Positions 16,299 through 17,616 of a stretch of DNA of 17,616 nucleotides are shown piece by piece. The notes beneath the pieces were generated by a model. That model was not told the origin of the DNA and did no database searches. It worked only from the letters and a program-made list of their open reading frames with translations. The stretch spans positions 1 to 17,616 of the forward strand of contig CAZLQF010000047.1 in NCBI GenBank assembly GCA_964561545.1, in the 5' to 3' direction. Numbering within the stretch: the stretch's first letter is position 1; every line of letters starts with the position of its first letter. The translations under genes and the position numbers were made by a program. The DNA comes from CAZLQF01 sp964561545. GTDB taxonomy: Bacteria; Bacteroidota; Bacteroidia; CAILMK01; CAYYUA01.

Positions 16299-16616
16299 AC
16301 CCAAACAACTGCAACCTTCATTCCCTGCTTGCCACTGGTAAAATTACGGGTGCTCCAAATACCAACAAAAAAAGCGCAAAAATTTAGCAACCTTGCATAG
16401 GATCGGAGAGCATCAGTGGTTCAGGGATATTGAATAAAACAGATAGATTGTTAAATCCTTTAACCGGAGAATTTTAAAGAGCTTACCCGCAAAAACTTAA
16501 GAATAATTTAAGAATTACTATTTCAAGCTGTATGAAGGCTTGATTATGATTTTGAGTAGTTAAAAAATCAGAACGGTTATTTCATGCTTTAAACGGAATC
16601 ATTGATCGTCCGGGTT

Positions 16617-16823
16617 TAACCCAACATCATCAGCGGACTAGCCCATTCATAGTGAACTTGCAAAGGATTATCAATAGCGAACACATCAAAAGGTTATGGC
16701 ACCGCTTTCGGCATGGGCTTTTCAATCCTCCTTTTATTTTCAAATCTCTTGAACTCGCCTGTTTCCCTTTGCACCATCACCCAAAATGGAAAAAGCCATT
16801 CATAATGCTGAACAATTAAAAAC
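16617..16823 (-). pseudogene. possible decayed coding fragment or dispersed repeat
   Basis: Read on the minus strand from 16823, one frame runs 42 codons to a TAA (16695-16697) and then, in the same frame, 25 more codons to another TAA (16617-16619). The conceptual peptide looks protein-like, with HYEW appearing in both parts (VQHYEWLFPFW and VHYEWASPL). The two HYEW sites come from nearly identical DNA, CCATTCATAATG (16797-16808) and CCATTCATAGTG (16644-16655), 153 bp or 51 codons apart. I do not recognise a family and there is no start codon context. It could be a gene remnant, a piece of a multi-copy element, or coincidence. Confidence 0.25.
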
Positions 16824-17028
16824 TAAATAAGGGAAGGAAGATAAAATTTAGTCAGGAAATACCAACCCAATTTTGAATATGTTAAAAATAGCATCGAATA
16901 ACAAAATTTAAACGAAATAATAGCCAATAAAACCATTACAGCAAATGATAATGAGATTGGACACCTTTAATTTGAAGCAATAGACCCAATTTACAAACCA
17001 TTTATAAGTTAATTACGCTATTAAAGTT

Positions 17029-17045
17029 GGTTTAAAGATTAAACC
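17029..17045. repeat. short perfect hairpin near the rRNA terminator
   Basis: GGTTTAA (17029-17035) and TTAAACC (17039-17045) are perfect reverse complements with an AGA loop. It sits about 50 bp beyond the rRNA-operon terminator in the direction of rRNA transcription. No T-run accompanies it on either strand. It may act as a backup 3'-end structure. Confidence 0.35.
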
Positions 17046-17084
17046 CCATATAAAACAACAAGAAGTAATATTATAGGTACAAAT

Positions 17085-17124
17085 CAAAAAAAAACCCCAA
17101 GCCTCCATAGAGAGCGTTGGGGTT
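17085..17124 (-). terminator. intrinsic terminator of the rRNA operon
   Basis: On the minus strand, AACCCCAA (complement of 17117-17124) pairs perfectly with TTGGGGTT (complement of 17093-17100) around a 16-base loop that can itself partly pair. It is followed directly by a run of T residues (the A-run at 17086-17094 on the plus strand). Stem plus T-run, about 11 bp beyond the end of 5S rRNA, is a textbook Rho-independent terminator. Confidence 0.88.
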
Positions 17125-17135
17125 ATTAAAATAAA

Positions 17136-17243
<108 letters not shown>

Positions 17244-17311
17244 TAAGCCTTAATCCTGTGTTTAGGATATAACTTATCGACACATTGGCATTAATTAAAA
17301 GTTTTTAGCAA
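17244..17311 (-). other. 23S-5S intergenic spacer with short inverted repeats
   Basis: A spacer of about 70 bases without a tRNA. It has two small inverted repeats: ATCCT (17253-17257) with AGGAT (17264-17268), and AAGTTT (17299-17304) with AAACTT (17310-17315) next to the 23S 3' end. Processing of rRNA precursors commonly occurs near such stems, but these arms are short and the role is only inferred. Confidence 0.5.

Positions 17312-17616
<305 letters not shown>

Larger units (their letters stand above)
16299..17092. other. about 800 bp without an intact gene between ftsZ and the rRNA operon
   Basis: No open frame of credible length exists on either strand. The segment is AT-rich with many stop codons. 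Visible structure includes a minus-strand decayed-coding-like stretch (16617-16823, listed separately), a direct repeat of TTTAAGAAT-like sequence near 16497-16516, the near-palindrome GGGTTTAACCC at 16613-16623, and a perfect hairpin GGTTTAA/TTAAACC at 17029-17045. No tRNA was recognised. It is the convergent gap between the dcw operon and the rRNA operon. Confidence 0.6.

Noticed and set aside
17244..17311. tRNA in the 23S-5S spacer
   Set aside because: The spacer is too short (about 70 bases) and lacks a T-loop GTTCRA motif or acceptor-stem pairing.

Overview
The window carries the division and cell-wall (dcw) gene cluster of a member of the Bacteroidota, most likely a Cytophagia/Cytophagales-type organism, followed by the 3' end of an rRNA operon on the opposite strand. 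The assignment rests on several traits: a short FtsL-like protein in the second gene overlap, an MraY with a long hydrophilic insert, an FtsI with a C-terminal PASTA domain, an FtsZ ending in a PAYVRK-type motif plus an NNSFLNNNVD tail, absence of murF and ddl from the cluster, AT-rich DNA, and starts that mostly lack Shine-Dalgarno sequences. The exact genus cannot be read from the window.

Layout. Positions 1-480 are AT-rich and hold no supported gene; they end in a probable promoter and three 10-bp-spaced GTGG repeats that look like the MraZ operator. From 481 to 16286 the plus strand carries mraZ, rsmH (mraW), an ftsL-like gene, a doubtful 82-codon ORF, ftsI (PBP3), murE, mraY, murD, ftsW, murG, murC, ftsQ, ftsA and ftsZ. 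Most genes touch or overlap (14 bp at rsmH/ftsL; 4-bp ATGA overlaps at ftsW/murG, murG/murC and murC/ftsQ), so this is probably one long operon. The two breaks in packing are ftsL-ftsI (about 317 bp, with the 82-codon ORF) and murD-ftsW (about 185 bp, with nested inverted repeats). From 16287 to about 17092 there is roughly 800 bp without an intact gene, including a minus-strand stretch that reads like decayed coding sequence. The 5S rRNA and the 3' end of the 23S rRNA lie on the minus strand at the right edge and converge on ftsZ, with a clear intrinsic terminator after 5S.

How the genes work together. MurC, MurD and MurE add L-Ala, D-Glu and (from the DNPR motif) meso-diaminopimelate to UDP-MurNAc; MurF and Ddl must be encoded elsewhere. 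MraY and MurG make lipid I and lipid II at the inner face of the cytoplasmic membrane. FtsW (glycosyltransferase) and FtsI (transpeptidase) polymerise and crosslink septal wall, with FtsQ and the FtsL-like protein as likely divisome partners. FtsZ forms the cytoplasmic ring, anchored by FtsA. MraZ is the probable transcriptional regulator of the cluster and RsmH methylates 16S rRNA. The core is a standard dcw cluster; I see no clear new system. The points most worth a second look are the two odd spacers and the decayed element downstream of ftsZ.
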